The notes: generated by a model from the letters alone, not told the origin. DNA of 64,000 nucleotides from Hyphomicrobium sp. NDB2Meth4 (GCF_900117445.1 NZ_FPEJ01000005.1:1-64000), one strand, 5' to 3'. Positions 40,750-53,443 are shown, numbered from the stretch's first letter. Made by a program: numbers and translations.

Positions 40750-40791
40750 CGCGCGCCCCTTGGTGCAAGCGCACGCGCACGCGCAAAAAAC

Positions 40792-40817
40792 AAAGGCCCC
40801 CGCGAACGGAGGCCTTT
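40792..40817. terminator. bidirectional terminator between pqiA-like gene and rpsD
   Basis: Arms AAAGGCC...CCG (40792-40802) and CGG...GGCCTTT (40807-40817), with one mismatch, close a CGAA loop. AAAACAAA precedes and GAAAAATT follows, so T-rich tails exist on both strands. It ends rpsD (minus) and the PqiA-like gene (plus). Confidence 0.8.
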
Positions 40818-40844
40818 GAAAAATTCGGTTCGCTCTGAACGCGA

Positions 40845-41462
40845 TTAGCGCGAGTAGAACTCGACCACCAGGTTCGGTTCCATGTGCACCGGGTACGGCA
40901 CGTCCGACAGGGTCGGCACGCGCACGAACTTGGCGCTGAGGCGACCATGATCGGCCTCGATGTAATCCGGCACGTCGCGCTCGGGGCTCTTGATGGCCTC
41001 GAGGACGAGCGGCATCTGGCGCGACTTCTCACGCACCTCGACCACGTCGCCCGGCTTGCAGCGATAGCTCGAAACCGTCACGCGGCGGCCGTTGACCGTC
41101 ACGTGGCCATGGCTGACGAACTGGCGGGCGGCGAACACGGTCGGCACAAACTTGGCGCGATAGACGACGGCATCGAGGCGGCGCTCGAGCAGGCCGATCA
41201 CGTGCTCGGAGGTCGAGCCCTTGAGGCGCGAGGCTTCCACATAGATGCGATGGAACTGGCGCTCGTTGAGATTGGCGTAGTAGCCCTTCAGCTTCTGCTT
41301 CGCCTTCAGCTGCTGGCCGTAGTCGGACAGCTTCTGCACGCGGCGCTCGCCATGCTGGCCGGGCCGCGATTCGCGCTTGTTGAGCGGGCTCTTCGGACGG
41401 CCCCAGATGTTTTCACCGAGGCGACGATCGATCTTGTATTTGGCGCGAAGGCGCTTGGTCAT
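40845..41462 (-). CDS. rpsD: 30S ribosomal protein S4
   Basis: A 205-residue primary 16S rRNA-binding protein of the small subunit. The start [19 protein letters not shown], the basic [14 protein letters not shown] and the S4 RNA-binding domain ([21 protein letters not shown], then [16 protein letters not shown], about residues 93-130) are diagnostic. ATG at 41462 is used; the upstream frame to 41597 is excess. It stands outside the ribosomal-protein operon, usual in Rhizobiales. It carries no cysteine zinc motif. Confidence 0.98.
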   Translation of the reverse strand: MTKRLRAKYKIDRRLGENIWGRPKSPLNKRESRPGQHGERRVQKLSDYGQQLKAKQKLKGYYANLNERQFHRIYVEASRLKGSTSEHVIGLLERRLDAVVYRAKFVPTVFAARQFVSHGHVTVNGRRVTVSSYRCKPGDVVEVREKSRQMPLVLEAIKSPERDVPDYIEADHGRLSAKFVRVPTLSDVPYPVHMEPNLVVEFYSR

Positions 41463-41587
41463 TGTAACAGCACTCCAGCGGTTGCTTGTTTGCGGAGCGC
41501 CCCCTCCTCTGCTGCGAGCGCCGAAGCTCTCGAAGCCGACAGGCCGCGCCGCCGAACGCGGGCGCCGCCACAGGTGCGCAACTAAAA

Positions 41588-41613
41588 CGCGGGCCATTAA
41601 CCTTTGGCCCGCG
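41588..41613 (-). terminator. Rho-independent terminator after the exported gene at 41684-42301
   Basis: Nine-base perfect arms CGCGGGCCA and TGGCCCGCG with an eight-base loop. On the minus strand a GTTTTAG tail follows. It terminates the upstream exported-protein gene just before rpsD starts. Confidence 0.8.
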
Positions 41614-41683
41614 CAGAGGATGGCTAGATACCGGTTGCCAGCGGCCGCGTCAACCGAGGCAACCGCTTTCCAGCTTTTGGGGC

Positions 41684-42301
41684 TTACTTCGTCTGGGCGG
41701 CAGGCGTCGTGCCGGTCGCAGCAGGGGCAGCGCTGGAGGCCAGCGCCGGGCCCGACTTCACATAGGCGGCGATCAGCTCCTTCACCTTTTCCTTCTGCTC
41801 GGCCGTGCAGGTCTGGGCAGCCTTCTGGGCTTCCTCGGCCACAACGACTTCCTTAGCGTCACCCTTCACATCGTCCGCCTTCTCGACCAGCTTGATGCGG
41901 CCGGTCAGCAGCATGACCACGGTGAGGTGCAGCTGGTTGATGTAAACCATCTGCTGTGGCGACCACTTCTTCGACTGCGACTGGCGGCGCATCAGCGAGC
42001 TGTGATTGTCGCCCTGCTCCTGGGCCAGGCCGCACACCTGGGCATGGGCCGACAGGCGGCCTGCGCGGATCACCTCACGGGCGACATCCAGAGGCACCAT
42101 GACCTCGTCGCGCTTGGTCTTGTCGATCAGGATCGTTTCACCATTGGGCCTGGTGAAGCGCTCGGGCGTCAGCGTCCAGGCGTATTCCATGAACGTACGC
42201 GTCGCCTTCTCGCTCAGCTCCTGCGCACCGGCGGGCGTCGCCGAAAAACTAGCGACGGCCATGATAACCGCGCACGCCCAACCGCTCCCCGCCCATTTCA
42301 T
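41684..42301 (-). CDS. exported protein of unknown function
   Basis: A 205-residue precursor. ATG at 42301 is preferred: the AGGAG lies nine bases upstream, whereas an ATG at 42310 directly abuts it. The signal peptide ([21 protein letters not shown]) is cut after AGA near residue 23. The mature protein is helical, with [31 protein letters not shown] (in pieces), a middle helix with [16 protein letters not shown], and [17 protein letters not shown] near the C-terminus. Two cysteines may form a disulfide. A Pro/Ala/Thr tail ends it. No family recognised, though the single-Cys-per-helix style resembles the ilv-operon exported protein. Confidence 0.85.
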   Translation of the reverse strand: MKWAGSGWACAVIMAVASFSATPAGAQELSEKATRTFMEYAWTLTPERFTRPNGETILIDKTKRDEVMVPLDVAREVIRAGRLSAHAQVCGLAQEQGDNHSSLMRRQSQSKKWSPQQMVYINQLHLTVVMLLTGRIKLVEKADDVKGDAKEVVVAEEAQKAAQTCTAEQKEKVKELIAAYVKSGPALASSAAPAATGTTPAAQTK

Positions 42302-42440
42302 GATCCACATCTCCTGAAACCGTCCCTGTGTTATATTGTTACTATTGGCTCTGGCCGCGACAGTCGGGTGCGCGCTGGAGCTTTAAACAGCCCATCGGGA
42401 GCGGCATCGCTCGGCTTTAAACTTGGCCAGATCATGGCAG

Positions 42441-43706
42441 CTAGGATGACGGCTTGCGGGCATTTCCCTTGCCCTTAACCAGCGTTGCAACAATACCACG
42501 GAGGGTGCGGACTTCCTGCTCCGTAGCCCCCATGCGGGAAAACATGGTGCGCACATTCCGAACCACGGTTGCACGCTTATGCGACGGATTGAAGAAGCCC
42601 ATTCGCTCCAATTCCCCTTCGAGATGCTCGAAGAATCCAATCAGTTCCTCTTTGGTAGCGAGTCGGTCGGCGCCCATGTACAGCCCCGATTCGAGCGGCT
42701 TCTCGTAGGTAGTGACCCGGCCGAGACTCTGCCCCTCGGAACCCCGCATCCACTCATAGCCTAAGATCAGCACCGCCTGGGCGAGGTTGAGAGAAGCGAA
42801 ACGAGAATTTACCGGGATCATGATGAGTGCATCGGCATTGGCAACCTCGGTGGTCTCCAATCCTGAGCGCTCCCGCCCGAACAGTACCCCGCACCGCTCC
42901 CCCTGGGCGATTCGCCGGCGCATCTCCGCGACCGCTTCCAGCGGCGTCATGACCGGCTTGCGCAGGTCCCGCTGCCGCGCCGTCGTCGCCGCCAGCCAGT
43001 TGACGTCGCCAATTGCCGTTTCCAGCGATGGGAACGCCCGCGCGTCATCGATGACATAGTTCGCCCCCGAGGCGGCAATGCGCGCCTTCTCGTTCGGCCA
43101 GCCGTCGCGCGGGTTGATCAGCCTGAGGTCATCTAGGCCGAAATTCGCCATCGCGCGCGCCACCATGCCGACGTTGTCGGCAAGTTGCGGCTCCATCAGC
43201 ACGATCGACGGCGTCTCGCCTGCGCCGGCGAATGCACTTCCCGAGATGTTCGCCCGTCTGATCCCGTGCCGAAGCTTGCGCAACACCCGCCGCGCCCAGA
43301 ACCAGTATTCCTCGCCCGCCCACGACTTCTCCAGCGCCGCGATGGATGGCGCAGCCAGCGTGCCCGCACCCTGGCCCCGAAGGCACACTGCGCCATCGCC
43401 GATGACGATTTCCTCATGGCGCGCGATGAAGTCGTCGAAGCTTGTGATCCCCAGTGCTTCGGTCCGCCGCTTGCAGCCCGGGCACGTGACATACTCGGCC
43501 CGGCAGCGCTCCTCCGCGCAGTAGGTTAGCAGGGGCTCTAGCGTCTCGCGGTCGAGCCCCGCAATGCCGAGTTCTTCCAGCCCGACGTCGATCGTCCGCT
43601 CGTGACAGGCACGCACGACCTCGGCCACGGGCCGTCCGGTGGCGCCGATACAGGGCGCCCTGAGGCCATCTACGATTTCGCTACTGATTTCGATTTGCGC
43701 CGTCAC
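42441..43706 (-). CDS. TrmJ-like SpoU RNA methyltransferase with N-terminal cysteine domain
   Basis: A 421-residue protein. The C-terminal half (about residues 165-420) is a SPOUT methyltransferase of the TrmJ/TrmH type that 2'-O-methylates tRNA position 32: PSIVLMEPQLADNVGMVARAMANFGL, NPRDGWPNEKARIAASGA, GVLFGRERSGLETTEVANAD and IPVNSRFASLNLAQAVLILGYEW (each read in pieces) are typical. The N-terminal part (about 1-150) has six cysteines including CAEERCRAEYVTCPGC, plus EEYWFWARRVLRKLRHG. No stop separates them, so the two are fused; GTG at 43706 (GGA upstream) is the likely start. A GTG/TTG start at the RRVLRK stretch would give the methyltransferase alone. Confidence 0.75.
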   Translation of the reverse strand: MTAQIEISSEIVDGLRAPCIGATGRPVAEVVRACHERTIDVGLEELGIAGLDRETLEPLLTYCAEERCRAEYVTCPGCKRRTEALGITSFDDFIARHEEIVIGDGAVCLRGQGAGTLAAPSIAALEKSWAGEEYWFWARRVLRKLRHGIRRANISGSAFAGAGETPSIVLMEPQLADNVGMVARAMANFGLDDLRLINPRDGWPNEKARIAASGANYVIDDARAFPSLETAIGDVNWLAATTARQRDLRKPVMTPLEAVAEMRRRIAQGERCGVLFGRERSGLETTEVANADALIMIPVNSRFASLNLAQAVLILGYEWMRGSEGQSLGRVTTYEKPLESGLYMGADRLATKEELIGFFEHLEGELERMGFFNPSHKRATVVRNVRTMFSRMGATEQEVRTLRGIVATLVKGKGNARKPSS

Positions 43707-43888
43707 GGCTTCCAGTGCCTTCGCATGCGTTACCGCCGATGCCCCACCCCATAGCAGACCCGCGCGGAGCAACAAGCCGGGCACCGCCCGTTTGCGCTCC
43801 GCCGCACCCGCCACTCGCACAACTTGTTGCGACGCACCATCGTGGCTAATGTGCTCGGCGAGACACCCACCCACGCCAAGGGAACCCG

Positions 43889-45109
43889 ATGCAGAAGATC
43901 AAGGTAACCGGAACCGTCGTCGAATTGGACGGCGATGAGATGACTCGCATCATCTGGAAGCTCATCAAGGACAAGCTGGTCCTTCCGTATATCGATCTCC
44001 CCATCGAGTACTATGACCTTTCGGTCGAGAACCGCGACGCGACCAACGATCAGGTCACCGTTGATGCCGCCAACGCCATCAAGAAGCACGGAGTCGGCGT
44101 GAAGTGCGCGACCATCACCCCCGATGAGGCGCGCGTCAAAGAGTTCAACCTGAAGGAAATGTGGAAGAGTCCCAACGGCACCATCCGCAACATCCTCGGC
44201 GGCGTCATCTTCCGCGAGCCCATCATCTGCAAGAACGTGCCACGCCTCGTCCCTGGCTGGACGCAGCCCATCGTCATCGGCCGCCACGCCTTTGGCGATC
44301 AGTACCGCGCGACCGACTTCCGCTTCCCCGGCAAGGGCACGCTGACGATCAAGTTCGTCGGCGAGGACGGCGAAGTGATCGAGAAGGAAGTGTTCAAGTC
44401 GCCGGGCTCGGGCGTCGCCATGGCGATGTACAATCTCGATGACTCTATCCGCGAGTTCGCGCGCGCAACGTTCAACTACGCGCTCAACCGCAACTACCCC
44501 GCCTACCTCTCCACCAAGAACACCATCCTCAAGGCCTACGACGGCCGCTTCAAGGATCTGTTCCAGGAAGTGTTCGACGCCGAGTTCAAGGCCGAGTTCG
44601 ACAAGCGCAAGCTCTGGTACGAGCACCGCCTCATCGACGACATGGTCGCTTCGGCCCTGAAGTGGTCGGGCGGCTACGTCTGGGCCTGCAAGAACTACGA
44701 CGGCGACGTGCAGTCCGACATCGTCGCACAGGGCTTCGGCTCGCTTGGCCTGATGACCAGCGTGCTGATGACGCCGGACGGCAAGACGGTTGAAGCGGAA
44801 GCTGCGCACGGCACCGTTACGCGCCACTACCGCGAGCATCAGAAGGGCAAGGAAACGTCCACCAACTCCATCGCCTCAATCTTCGCCTGGACGCGTGCCC
44901 TCGCCCACCGTGCCAAGCTCGACGACAACAAAGCGCTGGCAGATTTCTCCGCCGCGCTGGAGCGCGTGTGCGTAAAGACCGTCGAGTCAGGCTTCATGAC
45001 GAAGGATCTCGCGCTGCTCGTCGGCGACAAGCAGAAGTGGCTTTCGACGAACGGTTTCCTCGACAAGATCGACGAGAACCTGCAGATCGAAATGGCCAAG
45101 GCGGCTTAA
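43889..45109 (+). CDS. icd: isocitrate dehydrogenase (NADP+)
   Basis: A 406-residue citric-acid-cycle enzyme of the eukaryote-like (type II) NADP group. The N-terminus [20 protein letters not shown] is typical. [13 protein letters not shown] contains the isocitrate-contacting residues, and [12 protein letters not shown] is conserved. [29 protein letters not shown] (in pieces) holds the metal-binding aspartates. [17 protein letters not shown] marks the NADP site. AAGGGA precedes the ATG. It is next to alaS and recA, an arrangement seen in Rhizobiales. Confidence 0.97.
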   Translation: MQKIKVTGTVVELDGDEMTRIIWKLIKDKLVLPYIDLPIEYYDLSVENRDATNDQVTVDAANAIKKHGVGVKCATITPDEARVKEFNLKEMWKSPNGTIRNILGGVIFREPIICKNVPRLVPGWTQPIVIGRHAFGDQYRATDFRFPGKGTLTIKFVGEDGEVIEKEVFKSPGSGVAMAMYNLDDSIREFARATFNYALNRNYPAYLSTKNTILKAYDGRFKDLFQEVFDAEFKAEFDKRKLWYEHRLIDDMVASALKWSGGYVWACKNYDGDVQSDIVAQGFGSLGLMTSVLMTPDGKTVEAEAAHGTVTRHYREHQKGKETSTNSIASIFAWTRALAHRAKLDDNKALADFSAALERVCVKTVESGFMTKDLALLVGDKQKWLSTNGFLDKIDENLQIEMAKAA

Positions 45110-45168
45110 AAACGACCGCCTGAGAGCGATCGTCGGCGGAGCTCATCGCTCCGCCGATTGCTCGCGCG

Positions 45169-45618
45169 TCATCCGACGAGCCAATAGACCGCCCCGAACA
45201 GCGTCGCAGCAAAAGCGAGCGCCACGGGGATCAGCGCCACCTCAGCCCACGCTTGCCATGCCGGCATCGGTCCGGTGTAGGTCTGAAACGGCTCCGCCTC
45301 GAACCGGCGCACCGTAAGGGGCACCTCGATCGTGTGCCTAACCGTGGTGTGATGAATAGCGAGCGGGATGCCGAAGAACATCAGGCCCAGCACCGTCACC
45401 ATCATCAGGTCGAGATTGGTCCCATCTGGCGCCGCGAATGCGAACCACGCGACCAACAGCATCCAAGCAAACGCACCGAAAATGGTGAGGTAGACGGCGC
45501 TCGGAAACTCCTGACCCGGGATCTCGATGCCGGGCTGGACACCCGGCGGCGGAGCCGGGTGTTCTGACGGTGCGGATGCAAAAGCTGCTTGCGCGATTTC
45601 AGATCTGCTGTCGGACAT
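45169..45618 (-). CDS. small multi-span membrane protein
   Basis: A 149-residue protein of unknown function. A Pro-rich N-terminus (HPAPPPGVQPGIEIPGQEFP) precedes three hydrophobic segments: AVYLTIFGAFAWMLLVAWFAFA, LMMVTVLGLMFFGIPLAI and WAEVALIPVALAFAATLFGAVYWLV. Between the second and third lies a basic loop with HHTTVRHTIEVPLTVRRFE, probably cytoplasmic. I know similar small proteins with a leading Pro/Gly motif in Rhizobiales but cannot name a family. Confidence 0.75.
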   Translation of the reverse strand: MSDSRSEIAQAAFASAPSEHPAPPPGVQPGIEIPGQEFPSAVYLTIFGAFAWMLLVAWFAFAAPDGTNLDLMMVTVLGLMFFGIPLAIHHTTVRHTIEVPLTVRRFEAEPFQTYTGPMPAWQAWAEVALIPVALAFAATLFGAVYWLVG

Positions 45619-45760
45619 GCCGCGCCTCCATGAGGTCTACCAGCACCTGTCCCGACAATCATATGGGTATCGATCGCCGGGACCAGAAGATGGCTGCGAG
45701 CACAAGCCGCATGTGATCAGGTCGAAAAATCGGGCCGAGCCAAGCCAGCGCCTGTGAGCC

Positions 45761-46243
45761 TCACTCGGCCCGCAGACGCAGCGCCGCAACGCCAACCGCT
45801 ATATTGAGGCCCTCTTGCCCCGACACGCTCAGAGGCTGCAGCGCAATCGAGTTGTGCGACCCGCCGAGCAGCGCATTGGCGCCGACGCCCAGCCCCACGG
45901 TCGCCTCGGCGGAGACGCCGCCGTACTTCCCCGCAAGCGCACCCGGCTCGAGATCCCGCGTCGGCGCAAATACGGTCCACACGATCTTGGCTCTGTCGGT
46001 GAAGCCGAGATCGATGCCGAACTTGTCGATCGAACCGAAATAGTGCTCGACGCTGCGCGGGCCCTTGAAGGTGCAGTCGAGATCCTTGCTCGATCCGAAC
46101 ACGAAGCCGATGCCGCCCGACACCTGACACGTCAGTACGCCAATCTCGACGTGCGCTGCTTGCGCCGGCAGTACGATGGCGAACGCCGCTGCCATGCTGG
46201 CGGCAATGCGTGTCGCGGTCTTGTTGGCGATGGCCGATCGCAT
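45761..46243 (-). CDS. DUF992 family exported protein
   Basis: A 160-residue precursor. The signal peptide (RIAASMAAAFAIVLPAQAA) is cut after AQA near residue 29. The mature part starts HVEIGVLTCQVSGGIGFVFGSSKDLDCTF, in pieces, the DUF992 hallmark (GxLTCxVxGGxGxxxGSSKxLxCxF) with two cysteines, then a repeated GxSAxATxGxGxGANxLxGG-like pattern (GGVSAEATVGLGVGANALLGG). ATG at 46243 is chosen over 46294. Function unknown; widespread in Rhizobiales, probably envelope-associated. Confidence 0.85.
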   Translation of the reverse strand: MRSAIANKTATRIAASMAAAFAIVLPAQAAHVEIGVLTCQVSGGIGFVFGSSKDLDCTFKGPRSVEHYFGSIDKFGIDLGFTDRAKIVWTVFAPTRDLEPGALAGKYGGVSAEATVGLGVGANALLGGSHNSIALQPLSVSGQEGLNIAVGVAALRLRAE

Positions 46244-46425
46244 GATGGTCTTGTCCCTGCTTGAATTACGGATGCCGTTTCGCCTTCCTAGCACGGCTGG
46301 CCTTTTATCCAGCCGTTGCGGTCATCAAAGCCGCAGCATGGTGAATTCTAAACCCTCCTGCCGCCATGTCACCGCCGCTTTGCCCCCGTTGAGTGCGCAC
46401 CTCTCGGTTGTAGGCAAGAATTCTG

Positions 46426-47424
46426 ATGCGCAAACTACTACGCTATTCACTCTCGATCCTCGTGCTGCTCGCCGCTGTCATCTGGCTCAACAACACTTCA
46501 CTGCTGTCGGCACCGGTCAAAGATAGCCCAACCCTGCTGGCTCACCGCGGGCTCGGTCAGACTTTCACGCGCGAAGATCTCGACGCGCAGACGTGCACGG
46601 CAAGCCGCATTTACCCACCCGAGCACGGCTTCATCGAGAATACGCTCCCATCGATGCAGGCCGCGTTCGCCGCCGGTGCCGACATCGTCGAATTCGACAT
46701 CCACCCGACGACCGACGGGCATTTCGCCGTCTTTCACGACTGGACGCTCGACTGCCGCACGGATGGCAAGGGCGTGACGCGCGAGCACACGCTCGCCGAA
46801 CTGAAGGCGCTGGACATCGGATACGGTTACACCGCCGATGGCGGCAAGACCTTCCCATTCCGCGGCAAGGGCATCGGCGCGATGCCGTCGCTCGACGAAG
46901 TGCTCGCGGCGTTTCCCGATAAGCGCTTCCTCGTTCACATCAAGAGCAACGATGCGAGCGAGGGCGACAAGCTCGCCGCCTTCCTTTCACACCTCAGTTC
47001 GGACGCACGCGGACGGCTCATGATCTACGGCGCAGCGCCGCCCATCGAGGCCGTGCATACAAAGCTTCCCGATATCCGGTACGGCTCAAAGACGTCGCTC
47101 AAGGCCTGCGTGTTTGACTACATCAAGGCGGGATGGCTCGGACAGGTACCCGCTGCGTGCCGGTCCGGGTTGATGCTCGTCCCGAGCAACATCGCGCCCT
47201 GGCTGTGGGGATGGCCAAATCGCTTCCTGCAGCGGATGCACGAGGCCGGGGTCGAGGTCTTCATCCTCGGTCCCCACGATGGCGGGCAGTTCTCTACCGG
47301 CATCGATGAGGTGCAACAGTTCGAAGACTTACCGAGCAGCTTTAGCGGCGGCATCTGGACCAATCGCATCGACCGCATCGGACCCGCCGTATCAAGGCGT
47401 GCGGCCACCGCGAATGGCCATTAG
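46426..47424 (+). CDS. glycerophosphodiester phosphodiesterase family protein
   Basis: A 332-residue protein. An N-terminal hydrophobic segment (LSILVLLAAVIWLNN) anchors it or serves as signal. The GDPD catalytic motif begins LLAHRGLGQTF (His near residue 40), with the metal-binding pair in IVEFDIHPTTDGHFAVFHD (about 88-106). An insertion of about 35 residues (PPEHGFIENTLPSMQAAFAAGAD in pieces) and the downstream IKSNDASEG fit the family. It hydrolyses glycerophosphodiesters to glycerol 3-phosphate plus alcohol, here likely in the periplasm. It converges with the antiporter gene, overlapping its stop by four bases. Confidence 0.88.
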   Translation: MRKLLRYSLSILVLLAAVIWLNNTSLLSAPVKDSPTLLAHRGLGQTFTREDLDAQTCTASRIYPPEHGFIENTLPSMQAAFAAGADIVEFDIHPTTDGHFAVFHDWTLDCRTDGKGVTREHTLAELKALDIGYGYTADGGKTFPFRGKGIGAMPSLDEVLAAFPDKRFLVHIKSNDASEGDKLAAFLSHLSSDARGRLMIYGAAPPIEAVHTKLPDIRYGSKTSLKACVFDYIKAGWLGQVPAACRSGLMLVPSNIAPWLWGWPNRFLQRMHEAGVEVFILGPHDGGQFSTGIDEVQQFEDLPSSFSGGIWTNRIDRIGPAVSRRAATANGH

Positions 47425-49208
47425 CTCGTCTTCTTGACCTGACTTGCTCGCAATCCGCGCGTCGGCCGCCCAGCGGCACCTTGCAACTGCTCGCGGAACT
47501 CATCGCGCTTTTCATGGATCGACGCGATCACCGGCCCGGTCGGCACGCCGAGACCAACCAGCGTCGCCTCCGAAAGCTGCAAGCTCGCTTCGATCGTCTC
47601 CGGCACTGCATCGGTCACGTTCTGCTTATAGAGGTGGCGCGCATGCTCGGCATCGCGCGCGCGGGCAACGATGAGAATATCGTCGCGCAACTCGCGCACG
47701 GTGGTGACGATCTCGCTGACAGCCGACGCCTTGTTGATCGTAATCACCACGCCTTTTGCCTCATCCAGGCCGCAGCGCTTGAGAAAGAGCGGGTTCTTGG
47801 CGTCGCCGTAATACACCGGCAGTCCCTTCGTCCGGCCTCGAGCCACCACCGCCGGGTCGCGCTCGATGATGATGTGCTTGATGTTGTGCCGCGTGAGCAT
47901 GTCCGACACCAGACGGCCCACACGCCCAGAGCCGATGACAATGGCATCGACGCGTTCCTGTGGCGGCAGCACTGCCACCACAGGATTTACATCCTTGGCG
48001 TTGAGACTTCCCGAGAGCCGCCGTGCGAAATGATCAAGCACCGGCACCAGCGCCATCGAGAACGACGTGATGGCAAGCACCAGCGCACCATTCTCCTCCG
48101 AAATAATGTGGCCGACCATCGCAAGCCCGATGACGATGAATGCGAATTCACCGCCCGGGCCGAGCAGCACCGCTGTCTCTATCGTCGAAGGCCATGGGAT
48201 GCGGAACAGCCGCAACAGCCCGACAAGCACCCCGCCCTTGATGATCAGCAATCCCGCGATGCCGAGCAAAATCGGCCAGGGATCGGCGAACAGCGCGGGG
48301 ATGTTGAGGCTCATCCCGACGGAGAAGAAGAAGACGCCGAGCAAGAGCCCCTTGAATGGGTCGATCGTCGCCTCGATGGCGCGGTGATACTCGGTCTCCG
48401 ACAGAAGCAGGCCGGCCATGAAAGCGCCCAAGGCCATCGACAGCCCCGCCGCCGCCGTCACCAGACCACTGCCGACGACGACGAACAGCGCCGCTGCGAC
48501 GAACAGCTCGGTGGAATCCGCTGACGCCACGAGCCGGAAGAACGGCCGCAGCAGCCACGTGCCGACCACGCCGATAACAGCAATGACCAGCACCGCCTGT
48601 CCGAACGCTTGAGCCAGTCCGCTGAGCAAGCTCCCTTGATGGTCTGGGCCCAGGATGGAGACGAGGAACAGCAGCGGGACGACGGCAAGATCCTGCAACA
48701 GCAGGATGGCGAAGGACGTTCGGCCCGTTGTCGTATTGAGACGCCCGCGCCGGGACAGAACTTCGATCACCACAGCGGTGGATGACAGCGCCAGCGACAG
48801 TCCGACAAGCACTGCGGCCGCCGGCTTCAGGCCGAACAGACCTGCAATGCCACCGATGATGACAGCCGAAATCGCCACCTGCGCGGTGCCGAGCCCGAAC
48901 ACCAGCCGGCGCATGGTGATCAATCGCTTGAGCGACAGTTCCAGGCCGATGATGAAGAGAAGGAACACCACGCCAAGCTCGGCGATGGCACCGAGCCCGC
49001 GCTCCTCGGAAACAGTGATCCATTGCAGGGGCGGCAGAGCCCACTTGAGCGCGCCAAGCCCATGCGGCCCGAGCACCGCGCCAGCGATGAGAAACCCTAG
49101 AATTGGGCTTAGCCTGAAACGCTGACCGATCGGCACCAGCACGGCGGCAGTGGCAAGGAGGATCATCGCCTCCCGATAGACTGTGAAGTCTGTGCCTTCC
49201 GCCGTCAT
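47421..49208 (-). CDS. KefB/KefC-like cation:proton antiporter with RCK domain
   Basis: A 595-residue CPA2-family transporter. Residues about 10-400 are hydrophobic, about twelve segments: SPILGFLIAGAVLGPHGLG and VAISAVIIGGIAGLFGLKP early, then GAFMAGLLLSETEYHRAIEATIDPFKGLLLG (in pieces). The cytosolic TrkA-N/RCK domain starts DAIVIGSGRVGRLVSDML (about 415-432), with DAKNPLFLKRCGLDEA following. Such proteins export K+ or exchange Na+/K+ for H+, gated by glutathione or nucleotides. kefF/kefG subunits are not adjacent. Exact ion is not readable. Confidence 0.93.
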   Translation of the reverse strand: MTAEGTDFTVYREAMILLATAAVLVPIGQRFRLSPILGFLIAGAVLGPHGLGALKWALPPLQWITVSEERGLGAIAELGVVFLLFIIGLELSLKRLITMRRLVFGLGTAQVAISAVIIGGIAGLFGLKPAAAVLVGLSLALSSTAVVIEVLSRRGRLNTTTGRTSFAILLLQDLAVVPLLFLVSILGPDHQGSLLSGLAQAFGQAVLVIAVIGVVGTWLLRPFFRLVASADSTELFVAAALFVVVGSGLVTAAAGLSMALGAFMAGLLLSETEYHRAIEATIDPFKGLLLGVFFFSVGMSLNIPALFADPWPILLGIAGLLIIKGGVLVGLLRLFRIPWPSTIETAVLLGPGGEFAFIVIGLAMVGHIISEENGALVLAITSFSMALVPVLDHFARRLSGSLNAKDVNPVVAVLPPQERVDAIVIGSGRVGRLVSDMLTRHNIKHIIIERDPAVVARGRTKGLPVYYGDAKNPLFLKRCGLDEAKGVVITINKASAVSEIVTTVRELRDDILIVARARDAEHARHLYKQNVTDAVPETIEASLQLSEATLVGLGVPTGPVIASIHEKRDEFREQLQGAAGRPTRGLRASQVKKTS

Positions 49209-49329
49209 CTATTCTCCCGCATCTGATGCGCGCACAGCATGAGATGCACACGCCATCAGGGGACCAAGCCCAGAAACATCCCGCAATTGTGGCAGGAAAT
49301 ACCTTTTCCTCATAGGCGTTGTTGCGCGC

Positions 49330-52008
<2,679 letters not shown>

Positions 52009-52187
52009 GGGTCGCTTTCGAAAGCTCGTTTTCGGAGAGGGCGCCTGGTCCGGGCAGGAAAACACAACCCGCCCGATTTGCCGGCCTATCCGTCGCGGAT
52101 CGGAAGGCCAGGTGTCAAGCGCCTGCGGCGCTTTCTCCGCCTCCGCGCGGCTTTGGGCTTCCCCGGCGGCGTCACCCCCAAAAAACA

Positions 52188-52217
52188 GAGCGGCGCCGAA
52201 ATCCTCCAGCGCCGCTC
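52188..52217 (-). terminator. Rho-independent terminator of recA
   Basis: Nine-base perfect arms GAGCGGCGC and GCGCCGCTC around a twelve-base loop. On the minus strand the stem is followed by TGTTTTTT. It lies 25 bases after the recA stop and separates it from alaS. Confidence 0.9.
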
Positions 52218-52241
52218 AATAACCGTCAAATTGGAAGCGCC

Positions 52242-53378
52242 TCAGCGCTTTGCTCGGGCTGGCTTCTTCCCCTCGTCGTCGGGCAGCACGCCATCCTCGT
52301 CGGGCTCCTCGCCCTCGGCGTCCGGCTCTTCCTCGACAAGCAGCTTGTCGACGATCAGACCGGCATTCGAGCGAACCGCCTTCTCGATCGCGGCGGCAAT
52401 CTTCGGGTTTTCCTTCAGGAACGCTTTGGCGTTCTCGCGGCCCTGGCCGATGCGCTCGCCCTCATAGGAGAACCACGCGCCCGACTTCTCGACCACGCCG
52501 GCCTTGGAGCCGAGGTCGATCAGTTCGCCAACCTTGGAGATACCCTCTCCGTACATGATGTCGAACTCGACCTGCTTGAACGGGGGCGCAACCTTGTTCT
52601 TCACCACCTTCACGCGCGTCTGGTTGCCGACCACCTCGTCGCGCTCCTTGATCTGCCCGATACGGCGGATGTCGAGGCGAACCGACGAATAGAACTTCAG
52701 CGCGTTGCCGCCCGTCGTCGTCTCCGGATTGCCGAACATCACGCCGATCTTCATGCGGATCTGATTGATGAAGATGACCATACAGCCCGATTTGGAGATC
52801 GACGCCGTCAGCTTGCGCAGCGCCTTGCTCATCAGGCGCGCCTGCATGCCGGGTTGCATATCCCCCATCTCGCCATCGAGCTCGGCCTTCGGCGTCAGCG
52901 CCGCCACCGAGTCGATCACCAGCACGTCGATCGCACCCGACCGCACCAGCGTATCGGCGATCTCCAGTGCCTGCTCGCCCGTATCCGGCTGAGAAATCAG
53001 CAAATCCTCGATCTTCACGCCAAGCTTCTTGGCATAGACCGGGTCCAGCGCGTGCTCGGCATCGACGAATGCGCAGATGCCACCCGTCTTCTGCGCCTCG
53101 GCCACGACCTGCAGCGACAGCGTCGTCTTGCCGGAAGATTCAGGGCCATAGATTTCAATGATGCGCCCGCGCGGCAGACCGCCGATCCCGAGCGCAATGT
53201 CGAGCCCGAGCGACCCGGTCGAGATCGCCTCCACGTCCATCGACTGGTCATTGGCGCCCAGCCGCATGACCGAGCCCTTGCCATGCAGCTTCTCGATCTG
53301 GGAGAGCGCCGCCTCCAGGGCCTTCAACTTGTCCATCGCACCCCCCTCAACGACCTTCAATTCCGGCCGGTTCGTCAT
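52242..53378 (-). CDS. recA: recombinase A
   Basis: A 378-residue protein that drives homologous recombination and, when filamented, triggers LexA self-cleavage. Walker A is [13 protein letters not shown] (about residues 73-85). [23 protein letters not shown] (in pieces) is loop L1/L2 DNA-binding sequence. The C-terminal tail is strongly acidic ([15 protein letters not shown]), then basic KKPARAKR. The ATG at 53378 has AGGTGA six bases upstream; a GTG at 53387 is an alternative. A LexA-like site is found about 50 bases upstream. Confidence 0.98.
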   Translation of the reverse strand: MTNRPELKVVEGGAMDKLKALEAALSQIEKLHGKGSVMRLGANDQSMDVEAISTGSLGLDIALGIGGLPRGRIIEIYGPESSGKTTLSLQVVAEAQKTGGICAFVDAEHALDPVYAKKLGVKIEDLLISQPDTGEQALEIADTLVRSGAIDVLVIDSVAALTPKAELDGEMGDMQPGMQARLMSKALRKLTASISKSGCMVIFINQIRMKIGVMFGNPETTTGGNALKFYSSVRLDIRRIGQIKERDEVVGNQTRVKVVKNKVAPPFKQVEFDIMYGEGISKVGELIDLGSKAGVVEKSGAWFSYEGERIGQGRENAKAFLKENPKIAAAIEKAVRSNAGLIVDKLLVEEEPDAEGEEPDEDGVLPDDEGKKPARAKR

Positions 53379-53428
53379 GTCGTTCACCTATATGGCAAGC
53401 GTCGAGCGTTCTCAAATTCGACTCGAAT

Positions 53429-53443
53429 GTACACTTTTTGTTC
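53429..53443 (-). promoter_or_regulatory. candidate LexA (SOS) box of recA
   Basis: GTAC, seven bases (ACTTTTT), GTTC. The alphaproteobacterial SOS box is GTTC-N7-GTTC, so this has one mismatch. It sits about 50 bases ahead of the recA start, where an operator would be expected. Confidence 0.55.

Noticed and set aside
39669-40838. A 389-codon plus-strand frame in another phase of the PqiA-like gene
   Set aside because: Same-strand overlap with a well-supported membrane protein; its own translation is Arg/His/Pro-rich without membrane segments.
53341-53400. A -35/-10-like pair (TTGAGA, 17 bases, TATAGG) ahead of recA
   Set aside because: The -10 would overlap the ribosome-binding site, leaving no room for a leader; more likely coincidence.
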